Shown here piece by piece: positions 6,138 to 13,121 of a stretch of DNA of 13,663 nucleotides. Where the stretch lies: contig DCKB01000014.1 of NCBI GenBank assembly GCA_002320595.1, positions 12,054 through 25,716 of the forward strand, in the 5' to 3' direction. This DNA is from Christensenella sp. UBA1685. Lineage in GTDB: Bacteria; Bacillota; Clostridia; Christensenellales; CAG-138. Under the pieces are notes generated by a model. The model saw only the letters and a list, made by a program, of their open reading frames with translations. It made no database searches and had not been told where the DNA came from. The position numbers and the translations under genes are program-made. Every line of letters begins with the position of its first letter. Within the stretch, counting starts at the first letter, position 1.

Positions 6138-7178
6138 ATGGAGAATCAGTTTATACGGCATGAGCCATGTTTTGAGAGGATTTTGTTTGTCCTGACGCTG
6201 GACAGGAAGAAAATGAAAGAGCGGATTTTGATTGGGGAAGAACAGCAGATCCGCTTCCTGCTGAACGGGAGCCAAAACGCAGAGGTGCTTTGTGATATGA
6301 CACGCCCGCTGGGAACTTTTTTGATAAACTTTGAGCGTGACACGGACAGGGACTGGAACTTATACGGGCTTTCTCCACTGCGGCAAGCCCTCCACTCCAA
6401 CCGATGGAAACAGCCGGAGCTGGAGCAGGCGGCAAGCGAATTTCTTTGGGAGAAATATCTTAGCAACGACCCTCTGAAAATGTATGTGGCGTTCCGTATC
6501 TGGAACAGCTATCTGCTTGCCAGAGAACCCCGTGACCGTAACGCTGCCTGTGACCGCTTCATGGATAAAATGAGCAGCCTGACCGGGGTATTCCATAACG
6601 AACCCATGAGCTTTGACAGGGAGACAGGAAAACCGAAACATTTTCAAGCGGGCAGCCTTTATTTCAAAGGCGCACCGTCAGAAGATACCCGGCTTGACCT
6701 CTGGTTCCCGGACAACCGGCACACAGAAGAATGTGTGTCTGCCTATGCGTCCCTCTACCCGTTGATTACCTATTATCTGAACAGGCTGAATGACTGGGGG
6801 CTTTGCTTCCGGCAGTGCAAGGTCTGTGGGAAATATTTTCTGGCAAAGAGCCAGCGGTATGAGCTGTGCAGCGACAAGTGCCGCAAAGCACAGGCGCTTC
6901 AAAACAAGCGGGAATTTGACGAAAGGGCAAGAGAAAATAACTATGACCTGCTTTATAAAAATGAATGCCAGAACTGGCGCAATAAAATAAACCGGGTAAA
7001 AAATACCGCAGGCTTTCCGGCTGACCGTCTGGAAAAAATACAGGCTGCCTTTGCAGACTTTAAGAAAGAAGCATTGCAGAGAAAAAAGGCTGTAAAAACA
7101 GGAACAGCCAGCCCGAAAGAATTTACGGACTGGCTGTATCAGCAGAGTAATGTAATTGTGGAACTGACTGAATACTAA
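6138..7178 (+). CDS. DUF6076 family protein with a C-terminal zinc finger
   Basis: This 346-residue cytoplasmic protein starts at ATG 6138, with AGGGG 6 bases upstream and a promoter at 6051-6079. Residues 1-220 are a mostly helical domain with no catalytic motif that I can recognise. Residues 224-262 hold a treble-clef-like zinc site: Cys227, Cys230 (CKVCGKYF), Cys244 and Cys248 (CSDKCRK). This is reminiscent of CGNR zinc fingers and is followed by a basic region (ALQNKREFDERAREN). Residues 265-346 are charged and helical. The layout fits DUF6076, a family found in clostridial genomes and mobile elements with unknown function. DNA or RNA binding is likely from the zinc finger. It precedes the two-component genes but has its own promoter, and a regulatory role in the element or its cargo is only a guess. 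Confidence 0.8.
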   Translation: MENQFIRHEPCFERILFVLTLDRKKMKERILIGEEQQIRFLLNGSQNAEVLCDMTRPLGTFLINFERDTDRDWNLYGLSPLRQALHSNRWKQPELEQAASEFLWEKYLSNDPLKMYVAFRIWNSYLLAREPRDRNAACDRFMDKMSSLTGVFHNEPMSFDRETGKPKHFQAGSLYFKGAPSEDTRLDLWFPDNRHTEECVSAYASLYPLITYYLNRLNDWGLCFRQCKVCGKYFLAKSQRYELCSDKCRKAQALQNKREFDERARENNYDLLYKNECQNWRNKINRVKNTAGFPADRLEKIQAAFADFKKEALQRKKAVKTGTASPKEFTDWLYQQSNVIVELTEY

Positions 7179-7189
7179 TTTTTTCTCGT

Positions 7190-7222
7190 TGTGAGGTTTC
7201 TGTGACATTTTGCTGATACTAT
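7190..7222 (+). promoter_or_regulatory. Response-regulator-type promoter upstream of the two-component genes
   Basis: Two direct repeats spaced 11 bases, TGTGAGGTTTC (7190-7200) and TGTGACATTTT (7201-7211), are followed 9 bases after the second TGTGACA by -10 TACTAT (7217-7222). There is no good -35 box; the repeats take its place, as in activator-dependent promoters of OmpR-type regulators. The same arrangement recurs before the ABC transporter, so positive autoregulation is likely. Confidence 0.65.
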
Positions 7223-7245
7223 AAAAAGAAAAAGGATGTGATACT

Positions 7246-7929
7246 ATGCGAATACTGGTTGTTGAAGATGACCAGCTTTTGAATAAGACATTAAGCTATA
7301 ATCTGTCGGCTGTCGGATATTCCGTGGATGGAGCTATGTCAAAGGCTGTTGCCATAAGATTTCTTGAAAAACAGGACTATGATTTAATCATTTTGGATGT
7401 CAATCTGCCGGATGGGAACGGATTTGATATATGCCGCGAGGTAAAAGAACGCCGTCCCGATACCGCCGTGATTTTTCTAACCGCAAATGATATGGAAAGC
7501 GATATGCTGAAAGGATTTGAATTGGGCGCAGATGATTATGTAACAAAGCCCTTTCCTATCAGCGTGTTCCAAAAGAAAGTATCTGCTTTACTGAACCGCA
7601 TTTCAGCACAATCCGGCGGAGATTTCTACGATGATGGGAATTTGTATATCAATTTTTCCGAATTATCAGCGTGTCTTGCAGGACAGCCGATTACCCTTAC
7701 ATCATTGGAATATCGTTTACTAAAAGTGCTGACAAGAAATTCTCAAACTGTCCTGACCCGGCAGGTATTGCTTGAAAAGCTGTGGGATGCAGATGAAAAT
7801 TATGTGGATGAACACGCACTTACCACAACGATCAGCCGCATCCGCAGTAAAATTGAAACGAACCGGCATTCCTACATCAAAACCGTTTACGGTATGGGCT
7901 ATATGTGGATTGGAGGAGCGCAAAAATGA
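7246..7929 (+). CDS. OmpR/VanR-type response regulator
   Basis: This 227-residue transcription factor forms a two-component system with the kinase encoded immediately downstream. Residues 1-115 are the receiver domain: acidic pocket Asp8 and Asp9 (VVEDD), phospho-acceptor Asp51 (LILDVNLPDGNG region), Thr79 and Lys101 (TKPF). Residues 128-224 are an OmpR-type winged helix ending in YIKTVYGMGYMW. The start ATG 7246 follows an AAAGGATG ribosome binding site. The stop codon overlaps the kinase start (ATGA), a sign of translational coupling. Matching direct repeats in its own promoter and in that of the ABC transporter make these the probable targets. VanR is the sequence type, but no van resistance enzymes are present, so glycopeptide resistance is not implied. 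Confidence 0.93.
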   Translation: MRILVVEDDQLLNKTLSYNLSAVGYSVDGAMSKAVAIRFLEKQDYDLIILDVNLPDGNGFDICREVKERRPDTAVIFLTANDMESDMLKGFELGADDYVTKPFPISVFQKKVSALLNRISAQSGGDFYDDGNLYINFSELSACLAGQPITLTSLEYRLLKVLTRNSQTVLTRQVLLEKLWDADENYVDEHALTTTISRIRSKIETNRHSYIKTVYGMGYMWIGGAQK

Positions 7930-8957
7930 TTTCAAAAAAACTCTCCTTAAATAAAGTCTGCATAATACTGGCAACTACCATTTTACTTTTATCCGTGGTC
8001 ATGTTTTCGGTTCTATATATCCTGACAAAAGAAATGTCTGTGGTATTTTGTAGCATGGCGTTCTGTCTGCTTTTTCTGCTTTGTGTTACTGTTTTTGTGA
8101 TACTGATACGGCGAAAGCTGACTTTGTTTTCTGAAATACTTTGCTGCACCTTAGACGAAATGATGAATGGAAAAATAGATATATCACAGGTTGCCGAAGA
8201 AGAAAACCTATTTTACAAAATCAATCATCGGCTGGTGCGTCTTTATGAGGTTATGCAGGAAAGCAAAAACAGCGTTGCCAGTGAACGAGCTGACTTACAG
8301 GAATTGATTTCCGATATTTCTCATCAGGTAAAGACACCGATAGCAAACTTAAAAATGGTAAATGCCACCTTATTAGAACAAGAAGTGCCATCGGATAAAC
8401 AGCGGGAATTTCTGCTTGCCAGTGGCACACAGCTTGATAAACTGGATTTCTTAATGCAGGCTATGATAAAAACATCCCGGCTTGAAACGGGTGTTATCTC
8501 ACTTGAAAAGAAACAGCAACCCATCTATGATACTCTTGCTATGGCTCTGGGTGGTATCTTTCTGAACGCTGAAAGGAAGCACATACAAGTTGAAGTAAAC
8601 TGCCCGGAAACATTGGTTGTTTCCCATGACCGCAAATGGACAGCAGAAGCCTTATTTAACATATTGGATAATGCAGTTAAGTACACGCCGGAGTACGGTT
8701 CTATTCGTGTTTGCGTTGAAAGCTGGGAAATGCACCTGAAAGTCAGCATTACCGATACCGGCAAAGGTATTCCCGAAAACCAGCAAGGAGCAATTTTTAG
8801 GCGTTTTTATCGGGAAGAAAATGTCCACGATATAGAGGGAATCGGCATTGGGCTGTATCTCGCAAGGGAAATTATTAGCTTACAGAACGGTTATATACAA
8901 GTAACTTCTCAAGTAGGAACAGGCTCAACATTCTCCGTTTTTCTTCCCCATGAATAA
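7926..8957 (+). CDS. Membrane histidine kinase with minimal sensor region
   Basis: This 343-residue kinase starts at ATG 7926, overlapping the regulator stop, with GGAGG in the end of the regulator gene. Two membrane helices (about residues 11-33 and 38-61) are joined by only a few residues, so there is no external sensor domain. A short HAMP-like linker is followed by the H-box SHQVKTP with His133, the N-box NILDNAVKY (Asn249), G1 DTGKGIP (277-283) and G2 GIGIGLYLA (305-313). Kinases of this build (intramembrane-sensing, as in BceS/LiaS-type systems) usually receive their signal from a partner membrane protein. The ABC permease encoded just downstream is the obvious candidate. Catalytic identity is certain; the sensing mode is inferred from topology and neighbours. 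Confidence 0.93.
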   Translation: MISKKLSLNKVCIILATTILLLSVVMFSVLYILTKEMSVVFCSMAFCLLFLLCVTVFVILIRRKLTLFSEILCCTLDEMMNGKIDISQVAEEENLFYKINHRLVRLYEVMQESKNSVASERADLQELISDISHQVKTPIANLKMVNATLLEQEVPSDKQREFLLASGTQLDKLDFLMQAMIKTSRLETGVISLEKKQQPIYDTLAMALGGIFLNAERKHIQVEVNCPETLVVSHDRKWTAEALFNILDNAVKYTPEYGSIRVCVESWEMHLKVSITDTGKGIPENQQGAIFRRFYREENVHDIEGIGIGLYLAREIISLQNGYIQVTSQVGTGSTFSVFLPHE

Positions 8958-8967
8958 CCTGTTTTTT

Positions 8968-8995
8968 TGAAATGTCACAGGATTGTGACATTTCA
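8968..8995. repeat. Perfect 12-bp palindrome built from the TGTGACATTTC motif
   Basis: TGAAATGTCACA (8968-8979) and TGTGACATTTCA (8984-8995) flank a 4-base centre, GGAT. The right arm carries the same TGTGACATTTC found in the direct repeats of the transporter promoter 21 bases downstream. No T-run follows on either strand, so it is more likely an operator for the response regulator than a terminator of the two-component transcript. Confidence 0.6.
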
Positions 8996-9015
8996 GGGCA
9001 ATTTATTATGTCGGC

Positions 9016-9048
9016 TGTGACATTTCTGTGAGGATTGCCCTTTATAAT
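9016..9048 (+). promoter_or_regulatory. Regulated promoter of the ABC transporter operon
   Basis: Direct repeats TGTGACATTTC (9016-9026) and TGTGAGG (9027-9033) are followed 9 bases later by a perfect -10 TATAAT (9043-9048). The repeats sit where a -35 box would be, and no canonical -35 is present. The start of the first repeat lies 27 bases before the -10 box, exactly as in the promoter of the regulator gene at 7190. Transcription would begin near 9055 and the ATPase start codon is at 9080. Confidence 0.72.
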
Positions 9049-9079
9049 GAAGCCATCACAAGAAAGGATGGTGTTCTCT

Positions 9080-9745
9080 ATGAGCATTTTAGAAACAAAA
9101 AACTTGAAAAAATACTATGGCACCGAGCCGAATATCACAAAAGCTCTGGATGGTGTAACTCTCACTGTCGAACAGGGAGAATTTGTTGCCATTGTGGGAA
9201 CTTCCGGCAGCGGAAAATCCACATTGCTCAATATGATGGGGGGCTTGGATGTTCCCACTTCCGGTAATGTAAAGGTCAAAGGAAAAGATTTGTCAGGGCT
9301 GAACGATGAACAGCTTACGATTTTCCGCAGACGCAATATCGGTTTTATTTTCCAGAACTATAACCTTGTTCCCGTTCTCAATGTATATGAAAACATTGTT
9401 TTGCCCGTAGAATTGGATGGCGATACAGTAGATAAAAATTTCATGGACGAAGTTGTGCAAATGCTGGCACTCGGCGATAAGCTGCAAAATATGCCGAACA
9501 ACTTATCCGGCGGTCAGCAACAGCGTGTAGCGATTGCTCGCGCCCTTGTCTCAAAGCCTGCCATTATATTAGCCGATGAACCAACGGGCAACCTTGACAG
9601 TAAAACAAGCAGCGATGTATTGGGACTGTTGAAAGTAACAAGCCAGAAATTTCATCAAACGATTGTGATGATTACCCACAATAGCGAGATCGCCCAGCTT
9701 GCAGACCGTATTGTCCGCATTGAGGACGGGAAAATTGTAGAATAA
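9080..9745 (+). CDS. ABC transporter ATPase of the MacB/LolD-like class
   Basis: This 221-residue ATP-binding subunit pairs with the FtsX-type permease encoded 13 bases downstream. All motifs are present: Walker A GTSGSGKST (40-48), Q-loop Gln92 (FIFQNYNLVP), signature LSGGQ (142-146), Walker B IILADEP (162-168), D-loop NLDS (171-174), and the switch His200 (ITHN). The sequence is typical of the ATPases that drive MacB, LolCD, FtsEX and Bce-type systems. The start at 9080 is preferred because the -10 box ends at 9048, so earlier in-frame codons at 9035 and 9050 fall before or at the transcript start; the GAAAGGATGG ribosome binding site also lies before it. Such complexes act on membrane-associated peptides or lipids. 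The substrate is unknown. Confidence 0.93.
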   Translation: MSILETKNLKKYYGTEPNITKALDGVTLTVEQGEFVAIVGTSGSGKSTLLNMMGGLDVPTSGNVKVKGKDLSGLNDEQLTIFRRRNIGFIFQNYNLVPVLNVYENIVLPVELDGDTVDKNFMDEVVQMLALGDKLQNMPNNLSGGQQQRVAIARALVSKPAIILADEPTGNLDSKTSSDVLGLLKVTSQKFHQTIVMITHNSEIAQLADRIVRIEDGKIVE

Positions 9746-9758
9746 GGGGGCAAAAACT

Positions 9759-12335
9759 ATGAATGATATTTTATTTGGAAATAGCAATCGCCCTGTTATC
9801 AAAAAATTATCCAACCGTTATTTCAAAGCAGGAAAGAGTAGAAATATCATTGCAATTATTGCAATCGCTCTAACTACTATACTCTTTACAACCATTTTTA
9901 CATTAGGCTCTGGTTTGATAGATACCGTTCACGACCAAAATATCAGAAAACAAGGTGGCGACGGTCAAGCGGTTTTGAATTATATAAGCGATGAGGTTTT
10001 TGATAATATAAAAGGCAATGAGATGATTGAACAGATTGCCTATACAAAGGCAGTGTCTTATCATATCAATAATCCCGGACTGGAAAAATGGCGTGCTGAT
10101 ATGTGGTTTATGGACGATACTGCTTTGAAGTTTGCACGGTATGAGCCAACAACGGGACACCGTCCTGAAGCAGAGAATGAAATTATGGCTGATACCAAAA
10201 CGCTGGACGCACTTGGTATTCCTGCTGAAATCGGAGCAACCGTAACTTTGGACTATCAAATTAAAGGAATTTCATATTCAAAGAATTTTGTACTATGCGG
10301 ATTTTGGGAAACAGACAGCCTAAGTAATATTGGACGACTTATTGTTTCTAAAGCCTTTGTTGACAATAATTCTGAACTTTTAACATACACCTACCCCGAA
10401 GATAATGACTATTCCGGCGTAGTCGCCGCTTATGTTATGTTTCATGGAAACGGAGCTATCGAATCAAAATTACATCAGCTTCTTGCTGAAACAGGCTATA
10501 CTTGTGATACTATGGGCGGAAGTCCATCGGATGACAATTATGTGATCGCTCGTGTTAGTCCTGCATATCAAGGCAGTAACTTTTTAGAAAATCCAGCTTT
10601 ATTGATTTCGGGGATTGTTGGCATACTTTTAATTATGATAACAGGGTATTTGATTATATATAATATTTTCCAAATCTCTGTCATTCAAGATATTCAATCC
10701 TACGGACAGCTTAAAACTTTAGGCACAACAAAACGACAAATAAAGAAACTTATCAGCAAACAGGCTATGTTACTTTCCTTTATCGGTATTCCATTCGGCT
10801 TACTAATTGGTTTCTTTGTTGGACGAGCATTAGTACCATTTTTAATGAACGGCACAGTTTATGCTTCGGACGCAGGAGTAAAAGTAACTGCCAATCCAAT
10901 TATTTTTATCGGAGCTGCTTTATTTGCACTTGTTACAGTGATTATTAGCGTAAATAAGCCTGCCAAAATAGCAGGTTCAGTATCGCCTATTGAAGCAATC
11001 CGCTATACCGAAAATGACGCAACAGCATTTCAAGGCAAAAAGGCGTCTGATAAAAAGTCTATACATGGAGCCAAAATTCATCGAATGGCATTATCAAATC
11101 TTGGTCGGAACAAGAAACGTACAATTTTGGTTATTATTTCTATGACTTTGAGTTTGGTATTGTTTAATACGGTATTTACACTTGCAAGCGGCTTTGATGT
11201 GGAAAAATATGTAGAAAAATTTGTAAACAAGGATTTCATCATTTCTACTGCGGATTACTTCAATTTTAAGTTTGGGAATAGCGACAGCAAAAATGACCTT
11301 TCCACTTCTTTTATTGAAGCAGTTAAGCAAAATCCGGCATTTGATGAGGGTGGCGAGTTATATACCACAAAGATTTTGGAAGAAACATTTTCTGTCGAGA
11401 ATGGAGTTACCTCAAATTACAACAAAGACGCTGAGGGAAATCCTTTGGTTCAATTATATGGAGCAGATGATTTTTTACTGAACTCAATGGATGTTATAGA
11501 GGGAACGATTGATTGGGAAGCATTAAAATCCGGGAACTATGTACTGTATGCTCTGACCGCAGATGACAATGGAAACATTATTGATGACCCTAATATTCAT
11601 GTTGGAGATACACTTCACTTTAATCATGTGCAAATGGACGGACTTTCCAGTAGTATAGATAATAGTTTTGACTGCAAGGTTATGGCAAAGGTGCTAATCA
11701 ATGAAAACACCGATACGATAAGAAGTACCGGATTTGCAAAATTTTATATGCCGACAGAGGTTTTCTTACCTCTTTGCGATCAACCTCATTTGGTGAGTTT
11801 CCCATTCAATGCAGTTGACGGTATGGAAGCTGATATGGAGGAATTTTTAAGCAGCTATGTTGAGGATATTGAGCCGAGTATGAATTACGACTCTAAACAA
11901 ACATATATCAATTCCTTTAATGATTTAACTTCTCTGATTATTACCATAGGGGGAGCGTTAAGCATTATCATCGGCTTAATAGGAGTTACAAATTTTGTAA
12001 ACTCTGTTCTTACCAGTATTATTACACGCAGAAAAGAACTTGCTATGCTTCAAAGTATTGGTATGACAGGAAAGCAGCTAAAGAAAATGCTATCATTTGA
12101 GGGCTTATACTATGCTGCGGGAACAGTTGTTGCGTCAATCGTATTTGGTTCTCTGGTATCGGTTATCATTGTAAGAGCAATTTCAAATAGCATTTGGTTT
12201 TTCACTTATAAATTTGTTATTTTCCCTATGTTTGTTATCTATCCATTTTTGATTGCGCTAACGGTTATTATTCCGGCAATCATATATCGAAAGATCGCAA
12301 AAACAAGTATAATAGAACGGCTTCATCAAAACTAA
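9759..12335 (+). CDS. FtsX-type ABC permease with two large extracytoplasmic domains
   Basis: This 858-residue membrane protein starts at ATG 9759 after an AAGGGGG ribosome binding site. Likely membrane helices are at about 29-53, 281-305, 335-359, 380-398, 455-477, 724-748, 783-807 and 820-842. The two halves each follow a 1+3 plan, with external domains at about 54-280 and 478-723. The FtsX core shows as QSYGQLKTLGTTKRQIKK (313-330) in the first half and KELAMLQSIGMTGKQLKKM (759-777) in the second. This doubled plan differs from BceB, which has ten helices and one external domain. With its ATPase and the two-component system it probably removes or detoxifies a membrane-active compound, perhaps an antimicrobial peptide, and may signal to the kinase. 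The substrate is inferred only from system type. Confidence 0.9.
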   Translation: MNDILFGNSNRPVIKKLSNRYFKAGKSRNIIAIIAIALTTILFTTIFTLGSGLIDTVHDQNIRKQGGDGQAVLNYISDEVFDNIKGNEMIEQIAYTKAVSYHINNPGLEKWRADMWFMDDTALKFARYEPTTGHRPEAENEIMADTKTLDALGIPAEIGATVTLDYQIKGISYSKNFVLCGFWETDSLSNIGRLIVSKAFVDNNSELLTYTYPEDNDYSGVVAAYVMFHGNGAIESKLHQLLAETGYTCDTMGGSPSDDNYVIARVSPAYQGSNFLENPALLISGIVGILLIMITGYLIIYNIFQISVIQDIQSYGQLKTLGTTKRQIKKLISKQAMLLSFIGIPFGLLIGFFVGRALVPFLMNGTVYASDAGVKVTANPIIFIGAALFALVTVIISVNKPAKIAGSVSPIEAIRYTENDATAFQGKKASDKKSIHGAKIHRMALSNLGRNKKRTILVIISMTLSLVLFNTVFTLASGFDVEKYVEKFVNKDFIISTADYFNFKFGNSDSKNDLSTSFIEAVKQNPAFDEGGELYTTKILEETFSVENGVTSNYNKDAEGNPLVQLYGADDFLLNSMDVIEGTIDWEALKSGNYVLYALTADDNGNIIDDPNIHVGDTLHFNHVQMDGLSSSIDNSFDCKVMAKVLINENTDTIRSTGFAKFYMPTEVFLPLCDQPHLVSFPFNAVDGMEADMEEFLSSYVEDIEPSMNYDSKQTYINSFNDLTSLIITIGGALSIIIGLIGVTNFVNSVLTSIITRRKELAMLQSIGMTGKQLKKMLSFEGLYYAAGTVVASIVFGSLVSVIIVRAISNSIWFFTYKFVIFPMFVIYPFLIALTVIIPAIIYRKIAKTSIIERLHQN

Positions 12336-12344
12336 ATAATATAG

Positions 12345-12384
12345 AAAAGCTGGAAGCAAAATTAAGTCTGCTTCCAGCTTTTTT
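12345..12384 (+). terminator. Intrinsic terminator of the transporter operon
   Basis: A 14-bp perfect stem, AAAAGCTGGAAGCA (12345-12358) and TGCTTCCAGCTTTT (12369-12382), has a 10-base loop and runs into TTTTTT. The A-run on the left makes it potentially bidirectional. It lies 10 bases after the permease stop codon. Confidence 0.9.
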
Positions 12385-12475
12385 GTATTTGCTATTGTAT
12401 GTGGTTGACTAAGGAATATTGTTTAAGCGTGAGTTTGTGATATTGGGTGTGGTATCTTTAACTATGGGAAACTCC
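12385..12475. other. Probable right end of the mobile element
   Basis: This AT-rich, gene-free stretch lies between the cargo terminator and the GC-rich chromosome. The XRE-type repressor gene on the other strand loses its family pattern within 12458-12475, so the junction (attR or attL) should lie there. The sequence CATAGT and the stop codon TAA at 12458-12460 would be element-derived. No direct repeat can be shown because the left end is outside the window. Confidence 0.6.
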
Positions 12476-12586
12476 GGATTCATAGCTTGAAATTGCCTGC
12501 CTCGTCAGGCCGACCCGGCTTGCGACCTCCTCCTGCGTCATGCCTGAAATTTGGCGGAGATCCCGCAGGTTTTTGTTGATTGTCAT
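12458..12586 (-). pseudogene. XRE-family HTH regulator, truncated by the element
   Basis: This 42-codon frame starts at ATG 12586 with a GAGGTGATG ribosome binding site. It reads MTINKNLRDLRQISGMTQEEV, then SRVGLTRQAISSYESG, which is a textbook lambda-Cro/XRE helix-turn-helix. The match stops after ESG (about 12468), where members normally continue with 20 or more residues that complete the five-helix domain and often more. Here the frame goes VSHS and stops. The base composition changes from GC-rich to AT-rich at the same point. The best reading is that the IME inserted in this gene, leaving its 3' part beyond the left edge of the window. A naturally tiny XRE protein is unlikely because the DNA-binding fold would be incomplete. 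Confidence 0.75.
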
Positions 12587-12605
12587 TTCGCATCACCTCG
12601 AATGC

Positions 12606-12634
12606 AGGGTACCAACAGACGCAGCCCCCGTCAA
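12606..12634 (-). promoter_or_regulatory. Possible promoter of the truncated XRE gene
   Basis: On the minus strand, TTGACG (12634-12629) and TACCCT (12611-12606) are 17 bases apart, giving a leader of about 13 bases to ATG 12586. The -10 box is poor (3 of 6 matches), so this is tentative. The 21-G tract ends 28 bases upstream of the -35 box. Confidence 0.4.
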
Positions 12635-12661
12635 GACACGATTTGTTGCGCGCCCGTTTGC

Positions 12662-12682
12662 GGGGGGGGGGGGGGGGGGGGG
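12662..12682. repeat. 21-base G homopolymer
   Basis: Twenty-one consecutive G residues lie in the gap between the XRE remnant promoter and the terminator of the chromosomal pepF operon. It is in no credible gene. It may be a slippage-prone tract, or its length may be a sequencing or assembly error. Confidence 0.9.
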
Positions 12683-12724
12683 ATTCAGGGTTCATGCAGC
12701 GCGGGGGACATGGCGGCACGGCGG

Positions 12725-12771
12725 AAAAAAGAACCCCGGGATACCTGATGTGCATCGGGCGTCCCGGGGTT
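12725..12771 (-). terminator. Intrinsic terminator of the chromosomal pepF operon
   Basis: The 10-bp stem arms AACCCCGGGA (12732-12741) and TCCCGGGGTT (12762-12771) are exact reverse complements with a 20-base loop. Read on the minus strand the stem is followed by CTTTTTT (complement of 12725-12731). It lies just after the 106-residue protein gene. Confidence 0.85.
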
Positions 12772-12788
12772 GCGGGAAGGCTTAAGGT

Positions 12789-13109
12789 TTATTCCCAATC
12801 GATTGCATCGACCGAGGCAAGATACTCTTCCACGAAGTCGAGATAATCCTCCGCAAGGCGCATGCAGTACATCTTATACTGCGGATAGGCGGCCTGGAGG
12901 CGGGTGAAGATGAGCTCATATGCGTCATCGTCATCATAAATTTCGCCCTCGTTCGCACCGGAAGCGCGCATGTATTCCTCGTCGAAGCCGCGCATGGCAT
13001 CCACGATGGCAGGCAGTTCGCCCTCCTTCAGAAAATCGAAATCCCCTTCCGCGGTGAACTTGTTGAGGATATAATCGCGCAGCGCGCTTTCGTCAATTCC
13101 TTCGTACAT
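12789..13109 (-). CDS. Acidic hypothetical protein encoded downstream of pepF
   Basis: This 106-residue, strongly acidic soluble protein starts at ATG 13109 after an AAAGGAG ribosome binding site. It begins 12 bases after the oligoendopeptidase stop, so the two are very probably one operon, closed by the terminator at 12725-12771. It has no signal peptide, membrane helix or cysteine cluster. The predicted make-up is helical, with an Asp/Glu-rich stretch at residues 52-62 (NEGEIYDDDDA) and an aromatic-rich tail (YPQYKMYCMRLAEDYLDFVEEYL). I do not recognise the family. GC-rich codon use matches pepF and not the mobile element, so it belongs to the host chromosome. Confidence 0.8.
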   Translation of the reverse strand: MYEGIDESALRDYILNKFTAEGDFDFLKEGELPAIVDAMRGFDEEYMRASGANEGEIYDDDDAYELIFTRLQAAYPQYKMYCMRLAEDYLDFVEEYLASVDAIDWE

Positions 13110-13121
13110 GGCCGGCTCCTT

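Noticed and set aside
7246..8957. Vancomycin resistance vanRS
   Set aside because: The regulator and kinase are of that broad type, but no vanH, ligase or vanX gene is present; the neighbours encode an ABC transporter.
8968..8995. Intrinsic terminator after the kinase gene
   Set aside because: There is no T-run after the stem on either strand, and the arms match the regulator motif of the adjacent promoter.
12403..12409. A tenth GGTTGAC heptamer near the right end
   Set aside because: A single copy is expected by chance in a window of this size.
12540..12846. Several plus-strand frames crossing the G tract
   Set aside because: They owe their length to the poly-G run and GC-rich sequence, lack ribosome binding sites and recognisable domains, and run through the terminator.
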